The notes under the pieces: generated by a model
Told to the model about the DNA's origin: nothing
What the model saw: the letters and a program-made list of their open reading frames with translations, nothing else
Databases searched by the model: none
Source: Microbacterium salitolerans
Lineage (GTDB): Bacteria; Actinomycetota; Actinomycetes; Actinomycetales; Microbacteriaceae
DNA length: 64,000 bases
Direction: 5' to 3'
Assembly: GCF_019720895.1 (NCBI RefSeq)
Contig: NZ_JAHKSH010000006.1
Location: 124,001-188,000, forward strand
Program-made: the position numbers and the translations under genes
Part shown: piece after piece, positions 1 through 9,149 of the stretch
Numbering within the stretch: the stretch's first letter is position 1
How the letters are laid out: every line of letters begins with the position of its first letter

Positions 1-454
1 AGAACCGCCAGACGGGCATGTGCACGACGCCTGCCGGGATCGAGATGAGACTGCGGAAGACGGGCAGGAACCGCCCGAAGAAGACGGCCTGACCGCCATG
101 TCGCTCGAACCAGCCGACGGTGCGGTCGACGTCGTCGCCGCTCATGAGGGGGATCCGGTCGAACAGCCGGCGCAGCCGTTCGACGCCCACGATCGCACCC
201 ACGCCGTACAGCGCCAGAGCGCCCACAAGGGATCCGATCGTCGCGAACACGATCGCCTCGACGATCCCGAAGGAACCGCGGCTCGCAGCGAGCCCCGCGG
301 CGGGGAGGATCGCCTCGCTGGGGATCGGCGGGAAGATGCTCTCGAGCGCGATCGCGAGGCCGACGCCGGCCGGGCCGATCGTGTCCATGAGAGAGACGAC
401 CCACGCCACGAGGGCGCTGAGCCAGGAGTCGTCGGACGGAGCCGCGTGCATCAT
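1..454 (-). CDS. DedA family membrane protein (3' end cut by window edge)
   Basis: The minus-strand frame is open from about 478 or 454 down to base 1, so only the N-terminal part (about 150 residues) is present. It shows the DedA signature: a first hydrophobic segment ending in ESIFPPIPSEAILP, then FFGRFLPVFRSLISIPAG near the cut. Members of this family (UptA, YngC, DedA) return undecaprenyl phosphate across the cytoplasmic membrane or support membrane energetics. Two ATGs at 454 and 451 follow a weak AGGTG; an in-frame ATG at 478 is also possible. It lies 44 nt (or 20 nt) behind the DUF368 gene on the same strand and is probably cotranscribed with it. The family call is firm; the substrate is inferred from the family. 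Confidence 0.88.
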   Translation of the reverse strand, partial: MMHAAPSDDSWLSALVAWVVSLMDTIGPAGVGLAIALESIFPPIPSEAILPAAGLAASRGSFGIVEAIVFATIGSLVGALALYGVGAIVGVERLRRLFDRIPLMSGDDVDRTVGWFERHGGQAVFFGRFLPVFRSLISIPAGVVHMPVWRF

Positions 455-498
455 CACCTGATGAGGTCTCGCGGCCATCGCGATCTGCGCGCCCGCCG

Positions 499-1461
499 TC
501 ACTCGGTCGGCTGCGCGCGCTTCACGACGAGGCGCTCGACGACGATGAGCGCGAGCACGACGAGCGCACCCACGACGGCGAGGACGATCGGCATCACAAC
601 GGGGTCGGTCGGCATCGTGAGGGCGCCATGGCCGTCCTCGCTGCCCTCGCCGCCCTGCCAGGGCCACAGCGCGCGCAGCGAGCCGAGCATGAGGCCCGCC
701 ATGATCAGCAGCGTGCCACGACGGTGGCGCTCGAGCATGACGGTCATGAACTTGACGACGGTGAAGAGCCCGAGGATCGCGCCCGCCCCGAAGACCGCGA
801 TGTAGCTGAGGACGCGATCGTCGACCGCCTGCAGCGTGGGCGCGTAGAGGCCGATGGCCAGGAGGAAGAAGGAACCGGACACGCCGGGCACGACGAGAGC
901 GCAGACCGCGACGGCCGCGGCGACGAAGACGAACCAGTACGGCGGATCCGTCATCTCCTGGTTGCTCGCGAAGCCGACGAGGAAGAAGGCGACGGCGGCG
1001 GGAACGACGAACAGCAGGAGGTCGACCGCACCGGAGACCCCCGTGCGCGTGCCCTTCGGCAGCAGCTGGAACGGCACGATGAGGCTCGCGGCGACCAGAC
1101 CGAAGAAGAGGCCGCGCGCGTTCTCGGGGTTGCTGGAGACGAGGTGCTCGACCGTGCCCGCGGCGAACAGCACCGCGACGGCCATGCCGACGAGGAGCGG
1201 GCCGACCAGCCACCAGTCGATCGCCGCCATCTGCCGTCGGAATCCCGACGCGCGGTTCGGCCCGAACACGAGCGTCTTGACGGCGACGCCGAGCTGGTGC
1301 GCGGCGCGCAGAGCGCGCTCGTAGATGCCGGTGACCAGGGCGACCGTGCCGCCCGAGACACCGGGGACGAGCTCGGCCATGCCGATGAGGAATCCGCGCA
1401 GCGCGTTGAGCGGGGTGTGCACGGCTCGGTGCGCCGGGACGTCGGCTGCGGCGTCGCTCAT
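499..1461 (-). CDS. DUF368 family polytopic membrane protein (PopT-like)
   Basis: This is a 320-residue integral membrane protein with about eight hydrophobic segments. It carries the twin family motif ELVPGVSGGTVALVTGIYE near residues 32-50, echoed by VVPGVSGSFFLLAIGLY near 190. This inverted-repeat arrangement is typical of DUF368. The family was recently identified as polyprenyl-phosphate translocases that recycle the cell-wall lipid carrier; that role is taken from the family, not shown here. The ATG at 1461 follows a GGGAGA ribosome site. A TTGTCA-N11-TAGGGT promoter (1516-1538) of the actinobacterial DNA-damage type lies about 50 nt upstream of the start. The dedA-like gene follows on the same strand, so two unrelated lipid-carrier translocase families are probably made together. 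Confidence 0.9.
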   Translation of the reverse strand: MSDAAADVPAHRAVHTPLNALRGFLIGMAELVPGVSGGTVALVTGIYERALRAAHQLGVAVKTLVFGPNRASGFRRQMAAIDWWLVGPLLVGMAVAVLFAAGTVEHLVSSNPENARGLFFGLVAASLIVPFQLLPKGTRTGVSGAVDLLLFVVPAAVAFFLVGFASNQEMTDPPYWFVFVAAAVAVCALVVPGVSGSFFLLAIGLYAPTLQAVDDRVLSYIAVFGAGAILGLFTVVKFMTVMLERHRRGTLLIMAGLMLGSLRALWPWQGGEGSEDGHGALTMPTDPVVMPIVLAVVGALVVLALIVVERLVVKRAQPTE

Positions 1462-1515
1462 GTGGGTGGTCTCCCGGGGTGATGCAGATCCTGACGCGGA
1501 GCCGCGCCACCCGCA

Positions 1516-1538
1516 ACCCTAATTCGCACCCCTGACAA
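1516..1538 (-). promoter_or_regulatory. PafBC/RecA-NDp-type promoter of the DUF368-dedA unit
   Basis: Read on the minus strand this is TTGTCAGGG, eight bases, then TAGGGT. It fits the published mycobacterial LexA-independent DNA-damage promoter tTGTCRgtg-N8-TAnnnT. The 12-mer TTCGTTTGTCAG at its upstream edge is shared exactly with the sites at 43272 and 53607. The predicted transcript starts near 1509, leaving a 5' leader of about 50 nt that contains the gene's ribosome site. Confidence 0.6.
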
Positions 1539-1624
1539 ACGAACGGTGGACATCCCCCGAAATGCCGTGGGGGGGGCACCTCGCAGAGATATTTCACTCA
1601 TAAAACATCTCTATCCTGTTCGTC

Positions 1625-3277
1625 GTGCCCCGACGCCCCCTCACAGAAGCCATTCGCATCCGCCCGCGCTTCGAGATCCTTCCGACTCTGCGCAGCCAGC
1701 GCCTGCCGCACGACGTCTGGTTCGAACGCAGCACGAGCATCGTGATCGCCGGCGCCCTCCCGATCCTGGCTCTCGCCCTCCTCGGGCGGATCGACCTGGC
1801 GTCGTACACGCTCGTCGGGTCGATGACCGCGCTGTTCACGCACGGTCACCCCGCTCGCCAGCGGGCGCGGACCCTGGCTCTCTTCTCGCTCGCGGTGATC
1901 ACCGGATCCGCCGTCTCGCTCGCCGCGGCCGCCGCGCTCGACAGCACGTACGCGCTCATCGCCGTCGCCTGCACCCTCGCCGCCGTCACGAAGGTCGCGA
2001 TCGAAGCCTCACGCGTCGGGCCGCCCGGCGCCGTCATCCCGATCTTCCTGTTCTCCGGGCTGATGTTCGCCCCGCAGTCCTGGGCGGACGTCCCGCTCCA
2101 CGTCGCGCTCGTCGCCGTCGGCGCCGCGACCGCGTGGGTCGTCGTCATGACGCCGTTCCTCTGGCGTCCCTGCGCCCCGGAGCGCCGGGCCGTCGCCACC
2201 GCGCTCGCTGCCGCCGCCGACCTGCACGACGATCCCGACGGACCACGTGCACAGGGCGCCCTCGCGGCGGCGATCCACGATGCCTGGAGCTGCCTCGGCG
2301 GGTCGGGCGCGGATCTCGACACGCGACGCGACCTCGAGTCGCACCTCGTCGCCGCCGAGCGCGTCCTCGCCGCACCCCGCGTGCGCGGAGACGCCGCGGA
2401 GGCACGTGCGCAGGCGCGCCAGCTGCGCAGGTCCTCCGGTCCCATCCCGCCCTCGCCGCTCACGGACGATGAGCGCGCGCAGATCGATGGCGTCCGGATC
2501 GCGGAGCACGCCGCGGCGCCCTTCGCCAGCCGGCACCCCATCCTCGCGGCCCTGCGACCCGGATCCGCGGCCACGCCGTTCTTCCTCCGCGTGCTCATCG
2601 GGTGCGCCCTCGCGGCCTCGCTCTCCCATCTGCTCGGAGTCGGACGCCCGTACTGGGCGATCGTCACCGCGGCGTCGCTCATCCAGCCGAACCTCCTGCT
2701 GACGTGGCGGCGAGCGCCGCAGCGCACCCTCGGCACCGTCGTCGGCGTCGGCGTCTTCGCCCTGCTGGCGCCGGTCGCCCACCTGCATCCGCTTCTTCTC
2801 GTCGCCCTCGTGCTCGCTCTCAACGGCATCGTCGAGTTCGTCCTGCCGCGCAACTACTTCCTCGGCCAGGCTCTCGTCACGCCGATGGCCCTGTTCATCA
2901 GCGAGTTCGCCGCGGTACAGCCTGTGGCGGAGCTCACGATCGATCGGCTGCTCGACACGGTGATCGGGGCTGCATGCGGTCTTCTCGCGGCATTCGCCAT
3001 CCGCAACGGACACGCCCGCCGGCGCACGAAGGACCTCACCGAGGACCTCGCACGCCGAGCCAATGACGCGCGTGCGATCGCCGCCGCGTCACCGCGCGCT
3101 CCCGAGCGTGTCGAAGCGGCGCGGCGCGGGCTCGTCGCGGGGCTCGCGAGACTGCGGCAGGCCTTCCATCAGGCCGATGGCGAGTGGTGGGCGCACAGCG
3201 TCGACGAAGCGTCGGTGGTCGCCGTCGAGAGCCGTGCTCACCGCGCTCTCGCGGCGCTCGAGGAGGCTCCGCGATGA
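1625..3277 (+). CDS. FUSC family membrane transporter
   Basis: The product is 550 residues: an N-terminal block of membrane segments (residues about 38-180), a central soluble arginine-rich stretch (about 180-300), then a second membrane block containing the FUSC pattern GRPYWAIVTAASLIQPNL (about 338-355) and a cytoplasmic tail. FUSC proteins (fusaric acid resistance, aromatic acid efflux) export aromatic or weak organic acids; the substrate here is unknown. The GTG at 1625 has no ribosome site but sits 7 nt after TATCCT (1612-1617), so the mRNA is probably leaderless. The stop overlaps the MarR start (ATGA), suggesting that the regulator controls its own transporter. No defects were seen. 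Confidence 0.85.
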   Translation: MPRRPLTEAIRIRPRFEILPTLRSQRLPHDVWFERSTSIVIAGALPILALALLGRIDLASYTLVGSMTALFTHGHPARQRARTLALFSLAVITGSAVSLAAAAALDSTYALIAVACTLAAVTKVAIEASRVGPPGAVIPIFLFSGLMFAPQSWADVPLHVALVAVGAATAWVVVMTPFLWRPCAPERRAVATALAAAADLHDDPDGPRAQGALAAAIHDAWSCLGGSGADLDTRRDLESHLVAAERVLAAPRVRGDAAEARAQARQLRRSSGPIPPSPLTDDERAQIDGVRIAEHAAAPFASRHPILAALRPGSAATPFFLRVLIGCALAASLSHLLGVGRPYWAIVTAASLIQPNLLLTWRRAPQRTLGTVVGVGVFALLAPVAHLHPLLLVALVLALNGIVEFVLPRNYFLGQALVTPMALFISEFAAVQPVAELTIDRLLDTVIGAACGLLAAFAIRNGHARRRTKDLTEDLARRANDARAIAAASPRAPERVEAARRGLVAGLARLRQAFHQADGEWWAHSVDEASVVAVESRAHRALAALEEAPR

Positions 3278-3768
3278 CCGAACATCGAGACGCGGTCGAC
3301 CGCGTCGTCGCACAGTGGCGCGATGTCGCCCCCGATCTCGATGCCTCCCCGATCGAGATCATCGGACGCGTGTCGCGCCTCGCCGCGATCTTCACGGAGG
3401 CGAGCGACGCGCTGGAGGACGCCGGCCTCACGCGTCACGAGTACGAGATGCTCTCCGCCCTGCGGCGCACCCCGCATCCGCTGACGGCGGGCGACCTCGC
3501 TCGCGAGACGAGCGCATCCGGCGCGGCCGTCACGCAGCGTCTGCGCCTGCTCGCCTCACACGGACTCATCGAGCGGCGCACCGACGCGCAGGACGCACGC
3601 GTGGCACGGATCCACCTCACCGACCGCGGACGCGAACTGCTCTCTCGCGTGATGCCGCAGCAGCTCGCACACGAGCGGGCCCTCCTCGAGGTCCTGCCCG
3701 CCGACGACCTCCGTCGCCTCGCCGACCTTCTCTCGACCCTGCTCGCCGGACTCGACGGGCGGCGATGA
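3274..3768 (+). CDS. MarR family transcriptional regulator
   Basis: The product is 164 residues with a MarR winged-helix domain: LTRHEYEMLSALRR followed by a recognition region (LTAGDLARETSASGAAVTQR, about residues 70-89) and the wing with DAQDARVARIHLT and DRGRELL. Such proteins are dimeric repressors released by aromatic acids or other small ligands. The start ATG at 3274 overlaps the FUSC stop by four bases, giving translational coupling. The natural inference is local control of the FUSC exporter. The ligand and operator are not evident from the sequence. Confidence 0.88.
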   Translation: MTEHRDAVDRVVAQWRDVAPDLDASPIEIIGRVSRLAAIFTEASDALEDAGLTRHEYEMLSALRRTPHPLTAGDLARETSASGAAVTQRLRLLASHGLIERRTDAQDARVARIHLTDRGRELLSRVMPQQLAHERALLEVLPADDLRRLADLLSTLLAGLDGRR

Positions 3769-3844
3769 TGGTCTCCGGCCGGCCCGGATTCCTGGAGAGT
3801 TCCGGCGAATCCGTCGGATGCGTTGAGATACCGGCGACACCGCG

Positions 3845-5020
3845 GTGGGCTGGTCGACTGTGACGACTCCCCCGGCTCAGCACTCCTCGACCGACCTGGC
3901 GCGCCTGCGTCGACGGCGCACCGTCGTGCTCGCACTGTTCGCGCTCCTCGCGACCGTCGCGATCCTCGCGACCATCGTCGTGGGCAAGCTGAACAGCAAC
4001 CTCACGGTCGTCCAGCTCGAGCCCGACGAGGACATCGGGCCGGGCGCCGCCGCGGGCGCCCAGGTGCAGACGGATCCACTGAACATTCTCGTGCTGGGTT
4101 CCGATGGCCGCGACGCGGGCGACGGCGCGTACGGAGAAGACGACGGCACGCGCCGCAGCGACTCGATGATGCTCGTGCACGTCGCCGAGGGCAACGAGCG
4201 CATCGAGGCCGTGCAGATCCCGCGCGACACAGTGCTCGATCTCCCCGCGTGCACTGACCGCGGCTTCGGCGCGTTCTCCGGAGGACGCGGCATGATCAAC
4301 GCGGCCTTCAACTTCGGCGAGGGCTGTTCCGTCGAGGCTGTCGAGGCGCTCACGGGCGTCGACGTCGATCATGTGGTGTCGATGAACTTCGACGGCTTCG
4401 CGACGGTCGTCGATGCGGTCGGCGGCATCGAGGTCTGCCTCGAGGAGCCGATCTCCGACGGACACTCGCTCCTCGACCTTCCCGCGGGGCAGCAGGAGCT
4501 CGGCGGCGAGGACGCCCTGGCGCTCGCCCGCGTGCGATATGTCATCGGCGACGGCAGCGACATCTCGCGTCTCGAGAACCAGCAGATGGTGATGTCGGCG
4601 ATCGTCCAGCGCGCGACCGACCGCGAGGTGCTCTCGTCGCCGACGCGTCTCTATGCGCTCGTCGACGCGATCACGTCATCGCTCACGGTCGATGCGGGAC
4701 TGTCCTCCGTCACGAAGCTCGCCGGGCTCGCCCTGCGTGTGAACGACGCTCCCGACGAGCGCATCACGTTCGTCACGATGCCGTGGCAGCCCGCCGCGGG
4801 AGACCCGAACCGCGTCGAGGCCTCGCCTGACGCCGACATCGTCTGGTCGGCCCTCGCCGCCGACGAGCCGATCGTCTTCGCAGAGCCGGAGGAGCCGGCC
4901 GACGATCCGGCCGACGCACCCGCTCCCGACGAGACGACGGCGCCGGCTCCCGCGCCGGCCGAGGAGCCCACGACGGTCGATGCGACCACCCGCACCGCGG
5001 CGGATCCCGTCTGCGGCTGA
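3845..5020 (+). CDS. LytR-CpsA-Psr (LCP) family cell-wall glycopolymer ligase
   Basis: The product is about 391 residues. A short cytoplasmic tail and one membrane anchor (about residues 30-50) precede the LCP catalytic domain, which starts at [12 protein letters not shown] and includes [11 protein letters not shown] and the conserved QIPRDT. After about residue 345 the tail is rich in Pro, Ala and Glu. LCP enzymes transfer wall polymers from an undecaprenyl-pyrophosphate carrier to peptidoglycan on the outer face of the membrane. Two GTG starts (3845, 3860) are possible and neither has a clear ribosome site. The gene stands alone between the MarR gene and aspS. Confidence 0.9.
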   Translation: MGWSTVTTPPAQHSSTDLARLRRRRTVVLALFALLATVAILATIVVGKLNSNLTVVQLEPDEDIGPGAAAGAQVQTDPLNILVLGSDGRDAGDGAYGEDDGTRRSDSMMLVHVAEGNERIEAVQIPRDTVLDLPACTDRGFGAFSGGRGMINAAFNFGEGCSVEAVEALTGVDVDHVVSMNFDGFATVVDAVGGIEVCLEEPISDGHSLLDLPAGQQELGGEDALALARVRYVIGDGSDISRLENQQMVMSAIVQRATDREVLSSPTRLYALVDAITSSLTVDAGLSSVTKLAGLALRVNDAPDERITFVTMPWQPAAGDPNRVEASPDADIVWSALAADEPIVFAEPEEPADDPADAPAPDETTAPAPAPAEEPTTVDATTRTAADPVCG

Positions 5021-5061
5021 GCGCGCGCGTCCCGCGCAGGATCCGCGGAGCGCGGGACGCA

Positions 5062-5067
5062 TAGAAT
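5062..5067 (+). promoter_or_regulatory. -10 box candidate for aspS
   Basis: TAGAAT lies 35 bases before the aspS start, leaving a leader of about 29 nt that contains the strong ribosome site AGGAGG (about 5090). No convincing -35 hexamer is visible. Confidence 0.4.
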
Positions 5068-5102
5068 CGACGCGTTCCCATTCACGATCAGGAGGATCCT
5101 CC

Positions 5103-6884
5103 GTGCTGCGCACACACACTGCCGGCTCCCTGCGAGCCGAGCACATCGGTCAGACCGTCACCCTCACGGGCTGGGTCGATCGTCGTCGCGATCACGGAGG
5201 AGTGGCCTTCATCGATCTGCGCGATGCCTCGGGCATCTCGCAGGTGGTCATCCGCGATGAGGAGATCGCGCACCCCCTGCGCAGCGAGTTCGTCCTCCAG
5301 GTGACCGGCGAGGTCTCGCAGCGTCCCGACGGCAACGCCAACGACAACCTGCCGACCGGCGAGATCGAGGTCATCGCGGCCGACGTCGTTGTGCTCAACG
5401 AGTCGGCTCCCCTGCCGTTCCAGGTGTCGACGGCGCTCGACGGCCAGGAGACGGTGGGCGAGGAGGCGCGTCTCAAGCACCGCTACCTCGACCTGCGCCG
5501 CCCCGCGCCCGCGAAGGCGATCCGCTTGCGTTCGAAGGCCAACCAGGCCGCGCGCGCCGTGCTCGACCAGCACGAGTTCGTCGAGATCGAGACGCCGACG
5601 CTCACCCGCTCGACGCCCGAGGGCGCCCGCGACTTCGTGGTGCCCGCGCGCCTCAGCCCCGGATCCTGGTACGCCCTCCCGCAGTCGCCGCAGCTCTTCA
5701 AGCAGCTGCTCATGGTCGGCGGCATGGAGCGCTACTACCAGCTCGCCCGCAGCTACCGCGACGAGGACTTCCGCGCCGACCGCCAGCCCGAGTTCACGCA
5801 GCTCGACATCGAGATGAGCTTCGTCGACCAGGAGGACGTCATCGCCCTCGGCGAGCAGCTCGTCTCCGCACTGTGGAAGCTCATCGATGTCGAGGTCCCG
5901 ACCCCGATCCAGCGCATCACCTACGCCGACGCGATGCGCCTGTACGGATCCGACAAGCCGGATCTGCGCTTCGGGAACGAGATCGTCGAGCTCGCCGAGT
6001 ACTTCGCCGAGACGCCATTCCGCGTGTTCCAGCAGGAGTATGTCGGATCCGTCGTCATGACGGGCGGCGCTTCGCTGCCCCGCCGCCAGTTCGACGCGTG
6101 GCAGGACTGGGCGAAGTCGCGCGGCGCGAAGGGCCTCGCCTACGTCACGTTCGCCGAAGACGGCACCCTCGCCGGGCCCGTCGCGAAGAACCTCTCCGAC
6201 ACCGAGCGCGAGGGCCTCGCCGCGGTCACGGGCGCACAGCCCGGCGACGCGGTGTTCTTCGCCGCCGGAAAGACGAGCGAGGCGCGCGCGCTGCTCGGCG
6301 CCGCCCGCGTCGAGATCGCCCACCGCACGGGCCAGGTCGACGCCGACGAGTTCGCGTTCTGCTGGGTCGTCGACGCCCCGATGTTCGAGCCGGCCGCGTC
6401 GGCCGTCGCATCGGGCGACGTCGCCGTCGGCGCCGGTGCGTGGACGGCCGTGCACCACGCGTTCACGGGCCCCAAGCCCGAGTTCGAGGACACGTTCGAC
6501 ACGGATCCCGGATCCGCCCTGGCCTACGCATACGACATCGTCTGCAACGGCGTCGAGCTCGGCGGCGGCTCAATCCGCATCCACCGCGAGGACATCCAGA
6601 AGCGCGTCTTCGCGGTCATGGGCCTCGACGAGGCGGAGGCCGATGAGAAGTTCGGCTTCCTGCTCGAGGCGTTCAAGTTCGGCGCCCCGCCCCACGGCGG
6701 CATCGCGCTCGGCTGGGACCGCGTGCTGCAGCTGCTGACGAAGACCGACTCGATCCGGGAGGTCATCGCCTTCCCGAAGACGGGCAACGGGTTCGACCCC
6801 CTGACGGCGGCTCCGGCCCCCATCACTCCCGAGCAGCGCGCCGAAGCCGGCGTCGACTACGAGCCCGACGAGGACGACGCGTAA
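5103..6884 (+). CDS. aspS: Aspartate--tRNA ligase
   Basis: This is a 593-residue class II synthetase that charges tRNA with aspartate. The order is an N-terminal OB-fold anticodon domain ([18 protein letters not shown], about residues 20-37), the catalytic core with motif 2 ([18 protein letters not shown], about 218-235), the bacterial GAD insertion (about 300-420) and motif 3 ([13 protein letters not shown], about 533-545). The GTG at 5103 follows AGGAGG with good spacing. Length and order match bacterial AspRS. Many actinobacteria lack AsnRS and use a non-discriminating AspRS with GatCAB; this window cannot show which applies here. A strong hairpin terminator follows. Confidence 0.97.
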   Translation: MLRTHTAGSLRAEHIGQTVTLTGWVDRRRDHGGVAFIDLRDASGISQVVIRDEEIAHPLRSEFVLQVTGEVSQRPDGNANDNLPTGEIEVIAADVVVLNESAPLPFQVSTALDGQETVGEEARLKHRYLDLRRPAPAKAIRLRSKANQAARAVLDQHEFVEIETPTLTRSTPEGARDFVVPARLSPGSWYALPQSPQLFKQLLMVGGMERYYQLARSYRDEDFRADRQPEFTQLDIEMSFVDQEDVIALGEQLVSALWKLIDVEVPTPIQRITYADAMRLYGSDKPDLRFGNEIVELAEYFAETPFRVFQQEYVGSVVMTGGASLPRRQFDAWQDWAKSRGAKGLAYVTFAEDGTLAGPVAKNLSDTEREGLAAVTGAQPGDAVFFAAGKTSEARALLGAARVEIAHRTGQVDADEFAFCWVVDAPMFEPAASAVASGDVAVGAGAWTAVHHAFTGPKPEFEDTFDTDPGSALAYAYDIVCNGVELGGGSIRIHREDIQKRVFAVMGLDEAEADEKFGFLLEAFKFGAPPHGGIALGWDRVLQLLTKTDSIREVIAFPKTGNGFDPLTAAPAPITPEQRAEAGVDYEPDEDDA

Positions 6885-6898
6885 GTCCCCCTCGCCCG

Positions 6899-6929
6899 AG
6901 TGCCCCGCGGATCAGATCCGCGGGGCACT
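6899..6929 (+). terminator. Terminator after aspS
   Basis: A perfect 15-base inverted repeat (AGTGCCCCGCGGATC and its complement) lies 14 bases after the aspS stop. There is no T-tract, as is common in GC-rich actinobacteria. Confidence 0.8.
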
Positions 6930-7037
6930 TCGCGTTGCGGGCGCGACCCGCACCTCTTGCGGTCACTCTCTCCAGATCAATACGGTCAGAGGGATCACGC
7001 CCGCATCCCGCGGTGCGAGGACAGGGAGGTCCTAGAC

Positions 7038-8429
7038 GTGTCATTCCTCGACCGGCAGCATACGATCGCTCCGCCCGGGTACAGCCGCTGGCTCATCCCG
7101 CCCGCCGCTCTCGCCATCCACCTCTGCATCGGCCAGGTCTACGCGACCAGCGTCTACAAGAACTCCCTCGTCGAGCACTTCGACGCGTCGCTCACGGCGA
7201 TCGGCGTGATCTTCTCGATCGCGATCGTGATGCTCGGCATCTCGGCCGCAGTCCTCGGCACGTGGGTCGAGCGCGTCGGTCCGCGCAAAGCGATGTTCAC
7301 GTCGGCCTGCTTCTGGGCGTCGGGGTTCCTCGTCGGTGCGCTCGGGATCGCGACGACCCAGCTCTGGCTCGTCTACATCGGGTACGGCATCCTGGGCGGA
7401 ATCGGTCTCGGCATCGGCTACATCTCCCCCGTGTCGACGCTCATCAAGTGGTTCCCCGACCGCCCCGGCCTCGCGACAGGCATGGCGATCATGGGGTTCG
7501 GCGGCGGCGCGCTCGTGGCGTCCCCCGTCTCCCGTCAGCTCATGGCCCTCTACGACCCCGCGTACGACCCCGGTGACTCCGGATCCATCGCCTCCGGATC
7601 CGCGGTCGCGATGCTGTTCGCGACGCTCGGAGTCGTGTACTTCCTCGTGATGATGCTCGGGGTCTTCAACGTGCGCACCCCCGCGCCGGGCTGGAAGCCG
7701 GCGCACTGGGATCCGAGCACGGTCGCGGCGAAGCCCCTCGTCACGACGGCGAACGTCTCGGCCGCCAACGCCGTGAAGACGCCACAGTTCTGGTTGCTGT
7801 GGATCGTGCTGTTCTGCAACGTGACGGCCGGGATCGGGATCCTCGAGCAGGCGAGCCCGATGATCCAGGACTTCTTCCGCGAGGGCGACACGTCGCTGGT
7901 GGTCGGCTCGACGGCGGCGGGCTTCGTCGCACTGCTGTCGCTGTTCAATATGGCCGGCCGATTCGTGTGGTCGTCGACGAGCGACTACATCGGCCGCAAG
8001 CCGATCTACATGATCTACCTCGGCGGCGGCATCGTGCTCTACCTGCTCCTGTCGACCATCGGCGCATCGAGCACGCTGCTGTTCGTCCTCATCGCCGCGA
8101 TCATCCTGTCGTTCTACGGCGGCGGGTTCGCGACCATCCCCGCATACCTGCGCGATCTGTTCGGCACCTACCAGGTCGGCGCGATCCACGGCCGACTCCT
8201 CACCGCCTGGTCGGCCGCCGGCATCGCGGGACCGCTCATCGTCAACGGGTTCCTCGACGCGCAGGGCACGCCGGGCGAGCTCGTCGCCGCCGACTACCGG
8301 CCCGCGCTGTTCACGATGGTGGGCCTCCTCGCGGTCGGCTTCGTCGCCAACCTGCTCGTGCGCCCGGTCGCCGCGCGATTCCACGAGCCCGCGGGCCCCG
8401 CGGCCGAGAAACAGGAGGTATCGAAGTGA
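7038..8429 (+). CDS. OFA-type MFS transporter
   Basis: This is a 463-residue, 12-segment major facilitator. The N-terminal pattern HLCIGQVYATSVYKNSL, the loop GTWVERVGPRKAMF and SPVSTLIKWFPDRPGLATGM are typical of the oxalate/formate antiporter (OFA) branch, which moves small carboxylates. The actual substrate is unknown. A GTG at 7038 with ribosome site AGGGAGGT (7023-7030) fixes the start and gives the family's usual length. Its stop overlaps the start of a 45-residue membrane protein, a pairing that recurs in actinobacteria. Confidence 0.88.
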   Translation: MSFLDRQHTIAPPGYSRWLIPPAALAIHLCIGQVYATSVYKNSLVEHFDASLTAIGVIFSIAIVMLGISAAVLGTWVERVGPRKAMFTSACFWASGFLVGALGIATTQLWLVYIGYGILGGIGLGIGYISPVSTLIKWFPDRPGLATGMAIMGFGGGALVASPVSRQLMALYDPAYDPGDSGSIASGSAVAMLFATLGVVYFLVMMLGVFNVRTPAPGWKPAHWDPSTVAAKPLVTTANVSAANAVKTPQFWLLWIVLFCNVTAGIGILEQASPMIQDFFREGDTSLVVGSTAAGFVALLSLFNMAGRFVWSSTSDYIGRKPIYMIYLGGGIVLYLLLSTIGASSTLLFVLIAAIILSFYGGGFATIPAYLRDLFGTYQVGAIHGRLLTAWSAAGIAGPLIVNGFLDAQGTPGELVAADYRPALFTMVGLLAVGFVANLLVRPVAARFHEPAGPAAEKQEVSK

Positions 8430-8563
8430 ACGACCAGAACGCACCCTCGTCGTCGTCCTCGCAGACCCTGCGGATCATCGTGTCCTGGGCCGTCGTCGGG
8501 GTGCCGCTCGTCTACGCGCTCGTCCAGACCGTGATCTCGGTGACGCCGCTCTTCGCCGGCTGA
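8426..8563 (+). CDS. MFS transporter small companion subunit
   Basis: This 45-residue protein has one membrane helix (about residues 17-40, IIVSWAVVGVPLVYALVQTV) after a Ser-rich cytoplasmic start. A GTG at 8426 overlaps the transporter stop (GTGA), with ribosome site AGGAGG upstream (8413-8418). Small single-span proteins of this type sit directly behind OFA carriers in many actinobacteria and are annotated there as MFS small subunits. A stabilising or regulatory role is inferred from position only. Confidence 0.72.
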   Translation: MNDQNAPSSSSSQTLRIIVSWAVVGVPLVYALVQTVISVTPLFAG

Positions 8564-8573
8564 CGCGCACGGA

Positions 8574-8608
8574 ACGTGCCCGCGGATCCGCAGGATCCGC
8601 GGGCACGT
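8574..8608. terminator. Bidirectional terminator between the MFS unit and the Dabb gene
   Basis: A perfect 16-base stem (ACGTGCCCGCGGATCC) with a GCA loop separates the convergent genes ending at 8563 (+) and 8620 (-). Confidence 0.82.
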
Positions 8609-8619
8609 CGCCGTGACGC

Positions 8620-8919
8620 CTACAGCTCGATGTCGATGGCGGCGCGGCGCGACTTGAAGGTGCCGATGAACGTCGACACCTCGAGGTGCGCGGGGTGGGT
8701 CGCGTAGCCCTCGAGCGCCGCCGCGTCGTCGAGATCTGCGATGAGCGTGAAGTCGTAGTTGCCGTCGAGATCGACGACGTTCGCCCCCACCGTCATCGCG
8801 CGCAGGCCCGGCACGACTCCGACGAGCTTCTCGAGACGCACCGCGGCCTCGGTGATCTTGGCGTTGCGGTCCTCAGCGTTGTCGGCATCGACGTCGAACA
8901 TCACGATATGACGGATCAT
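8620..8919 (-). CDS. Dabb (stress-responsive A/B barrel) domain protein
   Basis: The product is 99 residues and is one dimeric alpha-beta barrel domain. It shows the opening MIRHIVMFDVD, the central VVPGLRAMTVGANV and the helix-plus-strand ending DDAAALEGYATHPAHLEV. Members range from stress proteins to small cyclases and hydrolases, so no reaction can be assigned. The ATG at 8919 follows AAAGGAG. It is monocistronic, convergent with the MFS unit and divergent from the small gene at 8991. Confidence 0.85.
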   Translation of the reverse strand: MIRHIVMFDVDADNAEDRNAKITEAAVRLEKLVGVVPGLRAMTVGANVVDLDGNYDFTLIADLDDAAALEGYATHPAHLEVSTFIGTFKSRRAAIDIEL

Positions 8920-8990
8920 GTGCGCTCCTTTGCGGATCAGGGGATCCTGTCATCGTACGGATCATTCGGATCCGGCGAGGAGGGAATCGC

Positions 8991-9149
8991 ATGGCGACGC
9001 TCAGTGGGCGCACGAAGGTGACGATCAGCCTCATCCCGCTTGCCGCGTGGGTCGTGTTCCTCGGCGTGCTGATCGGAATCCAGAGCCAGCACGAGGGTAC
9101 GCAGATGTGCGAATTCGGCCCCGACGGCGGACGCTGCGTGACCGAGTGA
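8991..9149 (+). CDS. Small single-span membrane protein
   Basis: This 52-residue protein has a basic N-terminus, one membrane helix (about residues 11-28, ISLIPLAAWVVFLGVLIG) and a short outer tail with two cysteines (CEFGPDGGRC) that could form a disulfide. The ATG at 8991 is preceded by GAGGAGGGA (8977-8985). It is too short for routine ORF calling, but the ribosome site and membrane pattern support it. I recognise no family. Its stop (9147-9149) abuts the stop of the convergent oxidoreductase with no gap. Confidence 0.65.
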   Translation: MATLSGRTKVTISLIPLAAWVVFLGVLIGIQSQHEGTQMCEFGPDGGRCVTE

